Source: Sinomonas humi
GTDB lineage: Bacteria; Actinomycetota; Actinomycetes; Actinomycetales; Micrococcaceae
Assembly: GCF_000802235.1 (NCBI RefSeq)
Contig: NZ_JTDL01000120.1
Coordinates: 1-64,000 of the forward strand
DNA: 64,000 bases
Direction of reading: 5' to 3'
The notes beneath the pieces are model-generated. The model did no database searches. It was not told the origin of the DNA and saw only the letters and a list, made by a program, of their open reading frames with translations. Below are positions 1 through 9,674 of the stretch, in pieces. The stretch's first letter is position 1, and every line of letters begins with the position of its first letter. The position numbers were made by a program, and so were the translations under genes.

Positions 1-192
1 CCGTCGGGAGGTGACGCTTGGACGGGTGGGCACCGTCGGGAGGTGACGCTTGGACGGGTGGGCACCGTCGGGAGGTGACGCTTGGACGGGTGGGCACCGT
101 CGGGAGGTGACGCTTGGACGGGTGGGCACCGTCGGGAGGTGACGCTTGGACGGGTGGGCACCGTCGGGAGGTGACCCTTGGATGTAGCGTGG
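1..192. repeat. 32-bp tandem repeat array (about six units)
   Basis: Five identical 32-bp units start at 1, 33, 65, 97 and 129, and a sixth, diverging unit runs from 161 into the start region of the next gene. Each unit contains CCGTCGGGAGGTGACG followed by CTTGGACGG. There are no spacers, so this is not a CRISPR array. The same core, in reverse complement, forms the 32-bp array at 51489-51680 and single copies near 4020 and 32088. The array begins at the window edge and may extend further left. Confidence 0.95.
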
Positions 193-196
193 GGCC

Positions 197-2623
197 ATGG
201 ACGACGGCGCCCCCTCCCCGAGCCTGACGCTGCCCCTCGGATCGCTGCGCACCACCGACCTGCCGCGGGCCGGAGGAAAGGGAACGAACCTCGGCGAGCT
301 TCTTTCGGCCGGTCTTCCAGTCCCGCCTGGCTTCGTCGTGACGACGGCGGCCTACCAGGCTCAGGCGGAGGCCGCGGGCGTCGTGCCCGAGAGGGCTGCA
401 AAGGATCCCGCCGCGGCCCGTGCGGCGCTTGAGGGCGAATCGCTCGACCCGGCTCTCCGCGACGCCATCTCGTTGGCGCTCGCCACGCTCGGGCCTGCGG
501 GGACGCGCGTGGCCGTCCGCTCGAGCGCCAACGCCGAGGACCTCCCCGGCGCGGCTTTCGCGGGCCAGCAGGACACCTTCCTCGACGTCGAAGGTGACGA
601 GGCAGTCGTGGACGCGGTCCGTCGCTGCTGGGCATCGCTGTGGACCGACCGCGCCGTCCAGTACCGCGAGCGGCAGGGGATCGCTCCGGCGGACGTGGCG
701 ATCGCCGTCGTCGTTCAGCGCATGGTCGACGCCGAAGCCGCCGGAGTGCTCTTCACCGCCAATCCCCTCACCGGTCGCCGGTCAGAACTCGTCGTGGATG
801 CGGCACGCGGACTCGGCGAGGCGGTGGTCTCGGGCCAGGTGACGCCCGAACACCTCGTCCTGAACCGCGACGGCGAGATCCGCACGCGGGTGCCAGGTCA
901 GGACGGGCAGCCCGTGCTGCCCGAGGACTCGGCCAAGGAGCTCGCGGCGCTCGCCGTCCGTGCGGAACAGCACTTCGGCACCCCGCAGGATATTGAATGG
1001 GCGATGGCCGGCGGGCGGATCATGCTGCTCCAGGCGCGCCCGATGACGGCGCTTCCGCTCGAGCCTCCCACGCTCGACGGGGTCCAGCGCGTCGTCGCCC
1101 CGTTCTTCCTCGAGATGTTCACGGTGCGCCCGTATCCACTGGACATCACAGGCTGGCTCGGTCCCGGCATCCTCCGCATGCTCGATCTCATGGCGGGCAG
1201 CGTCGGTGTGCGGTTCCCGCCGCTCGCGGAGCTCCTTCGCGAGCGTGACGGCGTGGCGCTGCAGCTCGTTCCGCCCCAACCACGCCCGACCCTCAGCACA
1301 ATCGGCGCACCGCTCGCCCTGATCCGACGGGTTCGGCGGTACCGGTCTGAGCGCTGGGCCGAAGACCCGATGGTCCGGGACTTCGCCAGGGCGGTCGAGG
1401 AACTCGACGCCGAGGATCCCTCGAGCCTGACCTGGCGCGAGCTCCTCGACCGAGTGAACAGCTGCAACGAGGCGATGGTCTCGGTCGGCCTGCTCCGCGC
1501 GGCCTATCTGCCCGGCGCACTCCTACCGCTCGCCCCGCTGCGGGCCCTCCTCGCCGTCATTGGGCTCGGCCGGCTTGCCTCGGCACTCGTCGCCGGCGCT
1601 CCGACGAGCACCCGTGCCGGCAACGATGCGCTCGAGGCGCTCGCCGCCGTCGTACGCGGCGACCCGACGCTCGCGGACGCGGCCCGGGACCTCAAGCCGA
1701 ATGAACTCCTCGAGGCGATCCGCACGCGTCCCGAGTTCGCGGGCTTCAACGCCCAGTTGACCGCGTTCCTTGCCGAGTACGGGCACCGGGAGTCGGTGAG
1801 CGTCGTCATCGCGACGGCCCCGTCCTGGCGGGACGACCCGACGCCGGTCGCGGCCCTCATTCAATCCCTCGCCCAGACGCCACCCCCCGAGCCCGCGGCG
1901 CCGGGGGAGGAGGCCCTCCGTGAACTCCTCGCGCACCCCCTCATGCGAGGCCCCGCAGCCCGCTTGGCGAAGGAGCTCGTCGAAGCCTCGCAGCGCGGGT
2001 TCGCCTTCCGGGAGGACACTCACGCCCTCGCGACCAAGGTCATGCCTCCCCTGCGCGCCACGTTCCTCGAGCTGGGGCGCCGGCTGTCCGATGTCGGAGC
2101 ACTCGCCGCACCTGAGGACGTCTTCCACCTCCGGCTCGAGGAACTCCGGGCACTGCCGGAACCGCAGGCGACGGACGACGGCGACCGGTCCCGTGTGCGC
2201 GAACTCGCCGCGCGCCGCGCCGCGCTTCGGCGAGAATACGCGCATGTGCCGCTGCTCGATCTGGCGGCCGTCCTTCCCTGCGGGGCCGGGCAGGGCAGTG
2301 CAGGCGCACTTCTGACGGGCACCGCCGCGAGTGGTGGGGTCGCGGAGGGGCCGGTTCGGATCATTCATGGGCCAGCGGAGTTCGGCGAGCTGCGTTCGGG
2401 CGATGTGCTTGTGTGCCCGAACACGAACCCGTCCTGGACGCCGCTGTTCGCGCGGGCGGCTGCCATCGTCGTCGACACTGGCGGGCTTGGCTCACACGCG
2501 GCGATCGTCGCGCGAGAGTACGGGGTGCCAGCGGTCATGGGAACGGGACGGGGAACATCTGTGCTCACGGACGGGCAGCGGGTTCGGGTGGACGGAAGCA
2601 GAGGAAGGGTGGAAGCCGCATGA
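197..2623 (+). CDS. PEP/pyruvate-binding and PEP-utilising mobile domain protein (rifampin phosphotransferase-like architecture)
   Basis: The 808-aa protein has an N-terminal PPDK-type ATP-grasp domain (residues about 20-290: GGKGTNLGEL at 26, VRSSANAEDLPG at 107, LLQARPM near 280). A poorly conserved middle follows, then a C-terminal phosphohistidine mobile domain with GGLGSHAAIVAREYGVPAV, where His767 would carry the phosphate. The pyruvate-binding TIM barrel of true PEP synthase is absent. ATP-grasp, variable domain and swinging His domain is the layout of rifampin phosphotransferases and related dikinases, so the protein probably phosphorylates a small molecule using ATP; the substrate is not readable. 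It starts right after the repeat array, and its stop overlaps the next start (ATGA). Confidence 0.85.
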   Translation: MDDGAPSPSLTLPLGSLRTTDLPRAGGKGTNLGELLSAGLPVPPGFVVTTAAYQAQAEAAGVVPERAAKDPAAARAALEGESLDPALRDAISLALATLGPAGTRVAVRSSANAEDLPGAAFAGQQDTFLDVEGDEAVVDAVRRCWASLWTDRAVQYRERQGIAPADVAIAVVVQRMVDAEAAGVLFTANPLTGRRSELVVDAARGLGEAVVSGQVTPEHLVLNRDGEIRTRVPGQDGQPVLPEDSAKELAALAVRAEQHFGTPQDIEWAMAGGRIMLLQARPMTALPLEPPTLDGVQRVVAPFFLEMFTVRPYPLDITGWLGPGILRMLDLMAGSVGVRFPPLAELLRERDGVALQLVPPQPRPTLSTIGAPLALIRRVRRYRSERWAEDPMVRDFARAVEELDAEDPSSLTWRELLDRVNSCNEAMVSVGLLRAAYLPGALLPLAPLRALLAVIGLGRLASALVAGAPTSTRAGNDALEALAAVVRGDPTLADAARDLKPNELLEAIRTRPEFAGFNAQLTAFLAEYGHRESVSVVIATAPSWRDDPTPVAALIQSLAQTPPPEPAAPGEEALRELLAHPLMRGPAARLAKELVEASQRGFAFREDTHALATKVMPPLRATFLELGRRLSDVGALAAPEDVFHLRLEELRALPEPQATDDGDRSRVRELAARRAALRREYAHVPLLDLAAVLPCGAGQGSAGALLTGTAASGGVAEGPVRIIHGPAEFGELRSGDVLVCPNTNPSWTPLFARAAAIVVDTGGLGSHAAIVAREYGVPAVMGTGRGTSVLTDGQRVRVDGSRGRVEAA

Positions 2624-3819
2624 CGGAACGCATCGGGGTGGTCGGGGGCGGCATCGTCGGCATGGCGATCGCAAGGGCGCTCGCGCTCACAGGCGAGGCC
2701 GACGTCGTCGTCCTCGAGAAGGAGCGCCGGGTAGCGGCGCACCAGACGGGGCACAACTCCGGCGTCGTGCACGCGGGCCTGTACTACCAGCCCGGCTCGC
2801 TCAAAGCCGTGCTGTGCGCGCGCGGCCGCTCGCTGACTCGCGAGTACTGCCAGGACCGTGGGCTCCCGTACCGGGAGGTGGGCAAGCTCGTCGTCGCCGT
2901 GACGCCGGAGGAGGTGCCGCGGCTCGACGACATCGAGCGCCGAGCCCGCGCCAACGGCGTGCCCGACCTCGCTCGGATCGGATCCGAGCGGATGCGGGAG
3001 ATCGAGCCGCATGTCGCGGGAGTGGCCGCCGTGCATTCGCCGCACACCGCCGTCGTCGACTACGCCGCAATCACCGAGGCGATGGCCGACGACGTCCGCC
3101 GCTCGGGCGGCCAGGTCCTCCTGGGCACCGAGGTCACCGGAGTTCGGGCGGGGGAGCGCACGACGGCGGTCGCCACCACCGCGGGGAGCCACACCTTCGA
3201 TCGCCTCGTCGTGTGCGCGGGGCTGCAGTCCGATCTTCTGGCGCGCATGGTCGGAGCCTCCCCGTCACCCCGGATCCTGCCCTTCCGCGGCGAGTACTGG
3301 ACGCTTGCGCCGTCCCGCACAGACCTTGTGCAGGGGATGATCTACCCCGTGCCGGACCCGCGCTTCCCGTTCCTCGGGGTTCACTTCACGCGCGGCGTGT
3401 ACGACGACGTGCATGTGGGCCCCAACGCCGTGCCAGCTTTGGCGCGCGAGGGCTACGGGTGGGGCGACGTGTCGGCGCGGGACACCTTCGGCTCCCTCGC
3501 GTGGCCAGGGGCGCCCGCGCTGTTCCGCCAGCACTGGCGGATGGGAGTTCGGGAAATCTCCGCGTCGCTGCTCAAGCCTCTGTACTTCCGGCAGGCTCGC
3601 GCGTTCGTGCCCGAGCTTCGGCCCTCGGATCTGGCGGAGAAAGCCGGCGCCGGGGTCCGCGCACAGGCGTGGGCGGCCGACGGCGCACTCGTCGACGACT
3701 TCGCCGTGGACCAGGTCGGTTCCGTGACGCTCCTGCGCAACGCGCCCTCGCCCGCCGCGACGTCGTCGATGGCGATCGCCGAGTACGTGCTGCGCGAGCA
3801 CCTCGGCCTCCCCGTTTGA
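2620..3819 (+). CDS. lhgO: L-2-hydroxyglutarate oxidase
   Basis: The 399-aa FAD-dependent oxidoreductase of the DAO family begins with the dinucleotide-binding motif GVVGGGIVG (residues 6-14). It carries HQTGHNSGVVHAGLYY near residue 45 and KGRSL-like and FPFLGVHFTR segments typical of LhgO/YgaF. The family oxidises L-2-hydroxyglutarate to 2-oxoglutarate and passes electrons to the quinone pool. Length matches the family (about 400 aa). The start ATG overlaps the upstream stop by four bases, so translation is probably coupled to the PEP-utilising protein; no functional link between the two is obvious. Confidence 0.9.
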   Translation: MTERIGVVGGGIVGMAIARALALTGEADVVVLEKERRVAAHQTGHNSGVVHAGLYYQPGSLKAVLCARGRSLTREYCQDRGLPYREVGKLVVAVTPEEVPRLDDIERRARANGVPDLARIGSERMREIEPHVAGVAAVHSPHTAVVDYAAITEAMADDVRRSGGQVLLGTEVTGVRAGERTTAVATTAGSHTFDRLVVCAGLQSDLLARMVGASPSPRILPFRGEYWTLAPSRTDLVQGMIYPVPDPRFPFLGVHFTRGVYDDVHVGPNAVPALAREGYGWGDVSARDTFGSLAWPGAPALFRQHWRMGVREISASLLKPLYFRQARAFVPELRPSDLAEKAGAGVRAQAWAADGALVDDFAVDQVGSVTLLRNAPSPAATSSMAIAEYVLREHLGLPV

Positions 3820-4047
3820 TGGTCACCTTCCGCGGGTGCGTAGAGGCGGAAGGTGGCTCTTGGATGGAGCCCACTGTCGTTAGGTGACCAACGGACGACG
3901 ACGGCGCCGCGCCCTTCTCGCCGCCCTTCCATCCATTGGTCACCTTCTGCGGGTGTGCGCTCGTTCAGACGTCACCTCCCGCGGGTTGAACCCGCGGAAG
4001 GTGACGTCTGGATGGTGGGGCACCGTCGGGAGGTGACCCTTGGATGG
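3820..4047. repeat. Convergent intergenic region packed with dispersed-repeat cores
   Basis: This gap between two converging genes contains GGTCACCTTCCGCGGGTGCG near 3825, a relative near 3930 (GGTCACCTTCTGCGGGTG), a near-perfect palindrome at 3966-4010 and a copy of CCGTCGGGAGGTGACCCTTGG near 4024. All match the repeat core found at both 32-bp arrays. No gene is seen here. Confidence 0.85.
3966..4010. terminator. 22-bp near-perfect palindrome, probable bidirectional terminator or repeat-derived hairpin
   Basis: Arms 3966-3987 and 3989-4010 are reverse complements with one mismatch and a single central G. The hairpin lies between convergent lhgO and the clp gene, where a bidirectional terminator is expected, but no T-tract follows on either side. 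It belongs to the same family as the perfect palindrome at 32028-32070. Confidence 0.6.
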
Positions 4048-6672
4048 CTAGGCGGCGGGGGCCAGCTCCTCCGCACGGACGGCGAGCTCGCCGCCGTCGG
4101 AGCCATGCTCGACCGTGACGGCGACCCGTCCGCCGTCGCCGACCGCGCCCGCTACGAGGAGGTCCGCCACGCGGTCCTCGAGCTCGCGCTGGATCACGCG
4201 GCGCAGGGGCCGCGCCCCGAACTCGGGCTCGTAGCCGCGCCCGGCGATCCAATCGACGGCGGCCTCATCGACGTCGAGCTCGATGCCCTGCGCCGCGAGC
4301 CGCGCCTCGGTCCCGCGGAGCTGGAGCCGCACGATCTCGTGCAGCTGCTCACGCGTGAGCTTCCGGAACAGCACGATCTCGTCGATGCGGTTGAGGAACT
4401 CTGGCCGCATCGTCTCGCGCAGGCGGCCCATGATCCGCGCCCGCAGCTCACTGTCCGAAGGCCCGCCGTCGGCCCCGCCCGGAGCGAAGCCGAGCGAAGC
4501 GCCGCGGGTCGCGAGGAACTCGGAGCCCAGGTTCGAGGTCATGATCACCACGGTGTTGCGGAAGTCCACGGTGTGGCCTTGGCCATCGGTGAGCCGCCCG
4601 TCGTCGAGCACCTGCAGGAGCAGGTTGAACACGTCGGGGTGCGCCTTCTCGACCTCGTCGAGCAGCACCACGGAGTACGGGTGACGCCGCACGCGCTCGG
4701 TGAGCTGCCCGGCCTCGGAGTAGCCGACGTACCCGGGAGGGGCACCGACGAGCCGGCTGACCGTGTGGCGCTCGCCGAACTCGCTCATATCGAAGCGCAC
4801 CATCGCGGACTCGTCGCCGAACAACGACGCCGCGAGGGCCTTCGCGAGCTCAGTCTTGCCCACGCCCGTCGGGCCGAGGAACAGGAAGCTGCCCACCGGG
4901 CGACCGACGTCGCCGAGGCCGGTCCGGTTGCGCCGCACGGCCTTCGCGATCGCGGTCACGGCGTCATCCTGCCCCACGACGCGCCCATGGAGCTCGTCCT
5001 CGAGGCGCGCGAGCCGCTCGCGCTCGCCTTCCGTGACGCGCGCCGCCGGAATGCCCGTGGCGCGGGCGACGACGGCGGCAATGTCCGGCTCGTCAACCAC
5101 GGCGTCCGCTTGGGGCGCCTGAGATTCGGCGGCGTCCGCAATCTTGAGCGCGACCGCCTCGATCGCGTCGCGAAGCCGCGACGCCTCCTCGTAGTCCTCG
5201 CTGGCCACCGCGGCAGCCTTCTGCTCTTCGAGGCGAGCCGCCTCGGCGTTCAGCGCCTCGAGGTCGTTCCGCGGTCCGCGCGCGAGGCTCTTCCGGGCAC
5301 CGGCCTGGTCGATGAGGTCGATCGCTTTGTCGGGCAGGTACCGATCCGTGATGTACCGGTGGGAGAGTTCGACGGCGGAGCGGATCGCGGCATCCGTGTA
5401 GGTGATCCCGTGGTGCTCCTCGTACCGGGACTTGAGCCCGTCGAGGATCGCGACGGCGTCCTCGACGTTCGGCTCGCCGACAGTCACGGGCTGGAACCGG
5501 CGCTCGAGGGCCGGATCCTTCTCGATCTTGCGGTACTCGTCGAGCGTGGTCGCACCGACGAGGTGCAGCTCGCCCCGGGCAAGCCGTGGCTTGAGGATGT
5601 TGCTCGCGTCCATGCCGCCCTCGCCGCCACCGCCCGCGCCGACGACCGTGTGCAGCTCGTCGACGAACGCGATGACATTCCCGTCGGCCGCGATCTCGTC
5701 CATGGTCTTCGTGAGGCGCTCCTCGAAGTCGCCCCGGTACCGGGTGCCCGCAAGCATGGCCGGGAGGTCGAGCGAGATGACGGTCTTGCCGTGCAGCTGC
5801 GCCGGGACGTCTCCGGACGCGACGGCCTGGGCGAGGCCCTCGACGATCGCGGTCTTGCCGACGCCAGCTTCGCCGATGAGGACGGGGTTGTTCTTCGTGC
5901 GCCGAGCGAGGATCTCAATGGCCTGCTCGATCTCGGAGGCGCGACCGATCACGGGATCGAGGCGCCCCTCGCGGGCGAGTGCCGTCAGATCGGTCCCGAA
6001 CTTGCCGAGCATGCTCTCCTTGCCGCGCCCGCCCCGGCCTTGGCCGCGAGCGCCCGGCGCATCGGTCCGGGCGCGCCGGGCGCGCTGACCCGCAGCGGGG
6101 GCTGCGTCGTCGTCCGCGGGCTCCGGCTCCGCCCCGCCGTCGCCGGCTTGGAACGACTGCGGAGTGATCCCGTGAGCCGCGAGGATTTGGCCCGCGGGAG
6201 CGTCCGAGGCGAGGACGAGCGCAAGGAAGAGGTGTTCGGGGTCGATGTAGGTCGAGCCGAGCGAGCGGGCGACCTTGTAGGCGTCGAGCAGTGCGTGCTG
6301 CGCGGATTGGGTGAGCTGCGGCATCGCGCCGTCCTCGTCGCCTGTGGAAGCTCCCTCAGGGAGCCGCTGCTCGGTCGCGGTGACGATATCTTCAGCGTGA
6401 ATGTCGGCTGCGGCACCGGCGAAGTCGATCATGCCCGCGACGGACTCCGTCTCGGCGAGGGCGCGCAGGAGGTGCAGCGCGTCGACTTCGCGGTGCCCAT
6501 GTTCGAGCGCGTAACGTCCAGCGGCGCTCAGGACCTGCTGACTTCCGCGGCTCAAGAGCCGTGTGAGGTCGAGGGGACGACCAGTCCGGCGCGACCCCTG
6601 GCCCTGCAGGTAGCGGGCAAGGAAGTCGTCGAACGAACCGTTGCCAGCAGTCGGGCCGAAAAAGATAGGCAA
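4048..6672 (-). CDS. Clp/Hsp100 AAA+ unfoldase, ClpC-like with UVR motif, HspR-type control
   Basis: The 874-aa chaperone ATPase has an N-terminal Clp repeat domain (about 35-175) and an acidic/basic linker. The first AAA+ module has Walker A GEAGVGKT at 267 and a UVR-like coiled segment at 478-512. The second has GPTGVGKT at 600 and LLDEVEKAH at 670. LGF at 727-729 sits where ClpC proteins carry their ClpP-docking loop, so delivery of unfolded proteins to ClpP is likely. The start is TTG at 6672, with GGAGG five bases upstream on the coding strand. A HAIR element sits just upstream of the start. ClpB is the alternative name, but UVR and LGF argue for the ClpC type. It converges with lhgO. 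Confidence 0.9.
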   Translation of the reverse strand: MPIFFGPTAGNGSFDDFLARYLQGQGSRRTGRPLDLTRLLSRGSQQVLSAAGRYALEHGHREVDALHLLRALAETESVAGMIDFAGAAADIHAEDIVTATEQRLPEGASTGDEDGAMPQLTQSAQHALLDAYKVARSLGSTYIDPEHLFLALVLASDAPAGQILAAHGITPQSFQAGDGGAEPEPADDDAAPAAGQRARRARTDAPGARGQGRGGRGKESMLGKFGTDLTALAREGRLDPVIGRASEIEQAIEILARRTKNNPVLIGEAGVGKTAIVEGLAQAVASGDVPAQLHGKTVISLDLPAMLAGTRYRGDFEERLTKTMDEIAADGNVIAFVDELHTVVGAGGGGEGGMDASNILKPRLARGELHLVGATTLDEYRKIEKDPALERRFQPVTVGEPNVEDAVAILDGLKSRYEEHHGITYTDAAIRSAVELSHRYITDRYLPDKAIDLIDQAGARKSLARGPRNDLEALNAEAARLEEQKAAAVASEDYEEASRLRDAIEAVALKIADAAESQAPQADAVVDEPDIAAVVARATGIPAARVTEGERERLARLEDELHGRVVGQDDAVTAIAKAVRRNRTGLGDVGRPVGSFLFLGPTGVGKTELAKALAASLFGDESAMVRFDMSEFGERHTVSRLVGAPPGYVGYSEAGQLTERVRRHPYSVVLLDEVEKAHPDVFNLLLQVLDDGRLTDGQGHTVDFRNTVVIMTSNLGSEFLATRGASLGFAPGGADGGPSDSELRARIMGRLRETMRPEFLNRIDEIVLFRKLTREQLHEIVRLQLRGTEARLAAQGIELDVDEAAVDWIAGRGYEPEFGARPLRRVIQRELEDRVADLLVAGAVGDGGRVAVTVEHGSDGGELAVRAEELAPAA

Positions 6673-6687
6673 ACTATCCTCCAGAAA

Positions 6688-6708
6688 GTTGAGTGACTGT
6701 CACTCAAG
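6688..6708 (-). promoter_or_regulatory. HspR-binding HAIR inverted repeat upstream of the clp unfoldase
   Basis: On the minus strand the site reads CTTGAGT-N7-ACTCAAC, matching the actinobacterial HAIR consensus CTTGAGT-N7-ACTCAAG in 13 of 14 positions. It lies about 16 bases upstream of the TTG start of the Clp gene, overlapping or next to its promoter, which suggests heat-shock repression by HspR. HspR itself is not encoded in the window. Confidence 0.85.
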
Positions 6709-6779
6709 TCTAACGCTGTGGCGAACGAGATATTCCCGAGAGCTATCCCCGGGCCACAGACCCGGGCTAGCGTGACGGA

Positions 6780-8504
6780 ATGACGACCATCGCGCAGAAC
6801 ATCGTCGATACCCTCGCCGCCAACGGAATCCGCCGCGTCTACGGCCTGCCCGGAGACTCGCTCAACGGCTTCACCGACGCCCTCCGCGGGACGCCGAGCA
6901 TTGAATGGGTCCACGTCCGCCACGAGGAGGCCGGCGCCTTCGCCGCCGCCGCCGACGCCGCCCTCACAGGGGAGGTCGCCGTGTGTGCCGGCTCCGCTGG
7001 CCCGGGAAACCTCCACCTCATCAACGGCCTCTACGACGCGAACCGTTCGCGAGTACCGGTCCTCGCCATCGCCGCCCACATCCCAAGCGGTGAGATCGGG
7101 TCAAATTATTTCCAGGAGACGCACCCGCAGGAAGTGTTCCGCGAGTGCAGCGTCTACGCCGAGCAGGTCACCGACCCCGCCCAGATGCCGCGGATTCTCG
7201 AGATCGCGCTGCGCACAGCCATCGAGAAGCGCGGCGTCGCCGTCGTCGTCCTCTCGGGCGACGTCGGGCTCACCCAGGTCGAATCGGAGCGCATCGCCCT
7301 GGTGCGCCGCACGACGCCGCATGTCGTCCCGAGCGACGACGAGCTCCGCGAGGCCGCGGGGATCCTCAACCTGGCCGGGAAGGTGACGATCCTCGCCGGG
7401 GCGGGGGTGGAGGGCGCGCATGACGAGGTGATCGCGCTCGCCGACGCACTCGGTGCGCCGATCGTGCACGCACTGCGGGGCAAGGAGTTCATCGAGTACG
7501 ACAACCCGTTCGACGTCGGCATGACCGGCCTGCTGGGGTTCAGCTCCGGCTACCGGGCGATGGAGACGTGCGATGCGTTGCTCATGCTGGGGACCGATTT
7601 TCCGTACCAGCAGTTCTATCCGGACCACGCCAAGATCATCCAGGTCGACCTGCGCGGCGACCAGCTCGGACGGCGCACCAAGCTCGATCTCGGGCTCGTC
7701 GGCGACGTCAAGGACACCGCGACCGCCCTCCTGCCACTGCTCAAGCGCAAGCACCGGCGCACGCACCTCGAGGCGTCGCTCAAGCACTACGCGAAGGCAC
7801 GCGCGAAGCTCGACGACCTCGCCACGCCCACCAAGAAGGGGCAGGCGCTGCACCCGCAGTACATCACGCGGGTCATCGATCAGCTCGCCGCCGACGACGC
7901 GGTCTTCACTGCCGACGTCGGCACGCCCGTCATCTGGGCGGCGCGCTACCTCACCATGAACGGACGACGGCGGTTGGTCGGCTCATTCACGCATGGCTCC
8001 ATGGCAAACGCCCTCCCTCATGCGATGGGTGCGCAGGCCGCCTACCCGGGGCGGCAGGTCGTGGCGCTTGCGGGAGATGGCGGTCTCTCGATGCTCATGG
8101 GCGAGCTCCTCACGATCGTGCAGAACAAGCTCCCCGTCAAGCTCGTGGTGTTCAACAACGCCTCGCTCAACTTCATTGAGCTCGAGATGAAGTCCGTCGG
8201 CTTCGTGAATTTCGGGACGGGACTGGACAACCCGAACTTTGCCGGGGTGGCCGAGGCGCTCGGGATCAAGGGGGTAAGGGTCAACGACTCGTCCGAGCTC
8301 GAGCAGGGGCTCAAGGAGGCGTTCGAGCACGATGGGCCGGCGCTGGTCGACGTCGCCACCATCCGCCAGGAGCTCGCCATGCCGCCCACGATCACTGCAC
8401 AGCAGGCCGGGGGCTTCACGCTTTACGCGCTCCGGACCGTGCTCTCGGGCCGTGGGGACGAGGTGCTCGACCTCGCCAAGACGAACTGGCGGCGGGTCTT
8501 CTAG
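6780..8504 (+). CDS. poxB: Pyruvate dehydrogenase (quinone), PoxB type
   Basis: The 574-aa TPP- and FAD-dependent enzyme matches the length of E. coli PoxB (572). It has the N-terminal GLPGDSLNG segment, the catalytic glutamate in HEEAGAF (Glu50), and the TPP/Mg motif AGDGGLSMLMGEL near residue 430 followed by NNASLNFIELEM. The C-terminal TLYALRTVLSGRGDEVLDLAKTN is in the region that in PoxB controls membrane association. The predicted reaction is oxidative decarboxylation of pyruvate to acetate and CO2 with electrons to menaquinone. It is transcribed divergently from the clp gene and followed by a strong hairpin, so it is probably monocistronic. Confidence 0.92.
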   Translation: MTTIAQNIVDTLAANGIRRVYGLPGDSLNGFTDALRGTPSIEWVHVRHEEAGAFAAAADAALTGEVAVCAGSAGPGNLHLINGLYDANRSRVPVLAIAAHIPSGEIGSNYFQETHPQEVFRECSVYAEQVTDPAQMPRILEIALRTAIEKRGVAVVVLSGDVGLTQVESERIALVRRTTPHVVPSDDELREAAGILNLAGKVTILAGAGVEGAHDEVIALADALGAPIVHALRGKEFIEYDNPFDVGMTGLLGFSSGYRAMETCDALLMLGTDFPYQQFYPDHAKIIQVDLRGDQLGRRTKLDLGLVGDVKDTATALLPLLKRKHRRTHLEASLKHYAKARAKLDDLATPTKKGQALHPQYITRVIDQLAADDAVFTADVGTPVIWAARYLTMNGRRRLVGSFTHGSMANALPHAMGAQAAYPGRQVVALAGDGGLSMLMGELLTIVQNKLPVKLVVFNNASLNFIELEMKSVGFVNFGTGLDNPNFAGVAEALGIKGVRVNDSSELEQGLKEAFEHDGPALVDVATIRQELAMPPTITAQQAGGFTLYALRTVLSGRGDEVLDLAKTNWRRVF

Positions 8505-8519
8505 CTCCTCTTGCCAACC

Positions 8520-8557
8520 CCGATCGGTCTCGGTGCCCGAACACCGAGACCGATCGG
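8520..8557 (+). terminator. Perfect 16-bp hairpin after poxB
   Basis: Arms 8520-8535 and 8542-8557 are exact reverse complements around a 6-nt loop (CCCGAA), 16 bases past the poxB stop. No U-tract follows, as is common for actinobacterial terminators. Confidence 0.8.
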
Positions 8558-8626
8558 CGTCTCCACGTACTCCGCTTCCCCTCTGGTCGACTAGAGCAGT
8601 TGGCGGGGTACCGGTGGAGGATACGT

Positions 8627-9667
8627 ATGGGTTTGCAGGCTCGCATCAAGTTGGCACGCGCCGAGCGCCAACGACGCCGAATGCGCGAGGGCCGTCAACC
8701 TCCAAGCCTCGAGGTACTCCCGCTGAGCGGCGCTCCTTCCATCTACTACCTTTCGCCTCACTCCGAACGGCCGACTGGGGGCATTCGGGTGATCTACAGG
8801 CACGTCGACCTTCTCAATGCGCTCGGAATGAGCGCCGCAGTATTGCATTCTGAGGGCTATGCCCGGATGACGTGGTTCGAGCATGAAACGCGGATCGAGA
8901 CGCCGAGGAGCATACGTCTAAAACGCGATGATTTGCTGGTGGTTCCGGAGTACTACGGTCCGGGACTGGACTCGCTGCCGAAGGGCGTCGGCAAGATCAT
9001 CTTCAACCAAGGCGCTCACCATACGTTCGACAGACTCGACTTCGAGGCGACCGCGCCTGGGGCGCCCTACCGAGACTTGCCGGATCTGCGAGGGATTCTG
9101 ACCGTGTCCGAAGATTCACGGCGTCTTCTCTCGCTCGCGTTCCCGGATCTCTCAATTTCGATGGTCCGCAACGTTGTCGACCAGAAGATTTTCCACGCTG
9201 GTGCCCAAGAGCGAAAGCGCCAGATAGCCTTCGTGCCCAGCCGGCGCTTCGAGGAATTCGAGCAACTGCGCCATGTGCTTCGCTCGCGTGGGCTGGGCTG
9301 GGAGCTCATGCCTATACGTGGGCTTGCGGAAGTCGAAGTCGCCCGAGTCCTTCGCGAGTCCGCCATCTTCCTGAGCCTGAGCGACAGGGACGGCTTTGGA
9401 CTACCAGCGGCCGAGGCGATGGCGTGCGGCTGCTACGTGGTCGGCTACACGGGCGGGGGAGGAGACGAGTTCTTTGATCCGGCGTTCTCAGCACCGGTTT
9501 CCGGATTCGTCGAACTCCTCGAGAATCTCATCAGGGCCACCGAGCAGCCTCTCGAGGTGCTTGCGGATCGCGGCCTTCAAGCTTCTGCCGCAATCCTCTC
9601 TCGGTATACCGCGGAGGGGTTGAGGGGCGACTTGATGGAGTTCTACGGCCAGCACCTTGGGAGCTGA
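8627..9667 (+). CDS. Glycosyltransferase, family 4-like
   Basis: The 346-aa protein has a C-terminal GT-B nucleotide-sugar half with SLSDRDGFGLPAAEAMACG near residue 250, the usual E-containing donor-binding segment of GT4 enzymes. The N-terminal half has PTGGIRVIYRHVDLLNALG, the glycine-rich acceptor-side loop. The start ATG at 8627 is chosen over TTG 8600 because GGAGG lies six bases upstream. It overlaps the start region of the following acyltransferase, so the two likely act on the same surface glycan. Base composition here is less G+C-extreme than in the neighbours, hinting at acquisition. Donor and acceptor are unknown. Confidence 0.8.
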   Translation: MGLQARIKLARAERQRRRMREGRQPPSLEVLPLSGAPSIYYLSPHSERPTGGIRVIYRHVDLLNALGMSAAVLHSEGYARMTWFEHETRIETPRSIRLKRDDLLVVPEYYGPGLDSLPKGVGKIIFNQGAHHTFDRLDFEATAPGAPYRDLPDLRGILTVSEDSRRLLSLAFPDLSISMVRNVVDQKIFHAGAQERKRQIAFVPSRRFEEFEQLRHVLRSRGLGWELMPIRGLAEVEVARVLRESAIFLSLSDRDGFGLPAAEAMACGCYVVGYTGGGGDEFFDPAFSAPVSGFVELLENLIRATEQPLEVLADRGLQASAAILSRYTAEGLRGDLMEFYGQHLGS

Positions 9668-9674
9668 TCGCGCC

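Noticed and set aside
1-192. CRISPR array
   Set aside because: The 32-bp units are contiguous and identical with no spacers, and no cas genes are present.
3853-6696. 947-codon plus-strand frame opposite the clp gene
   Set aside because: It is the antisense shadow of the Clp unfoldase, whose motifs are intact on the minus strand.
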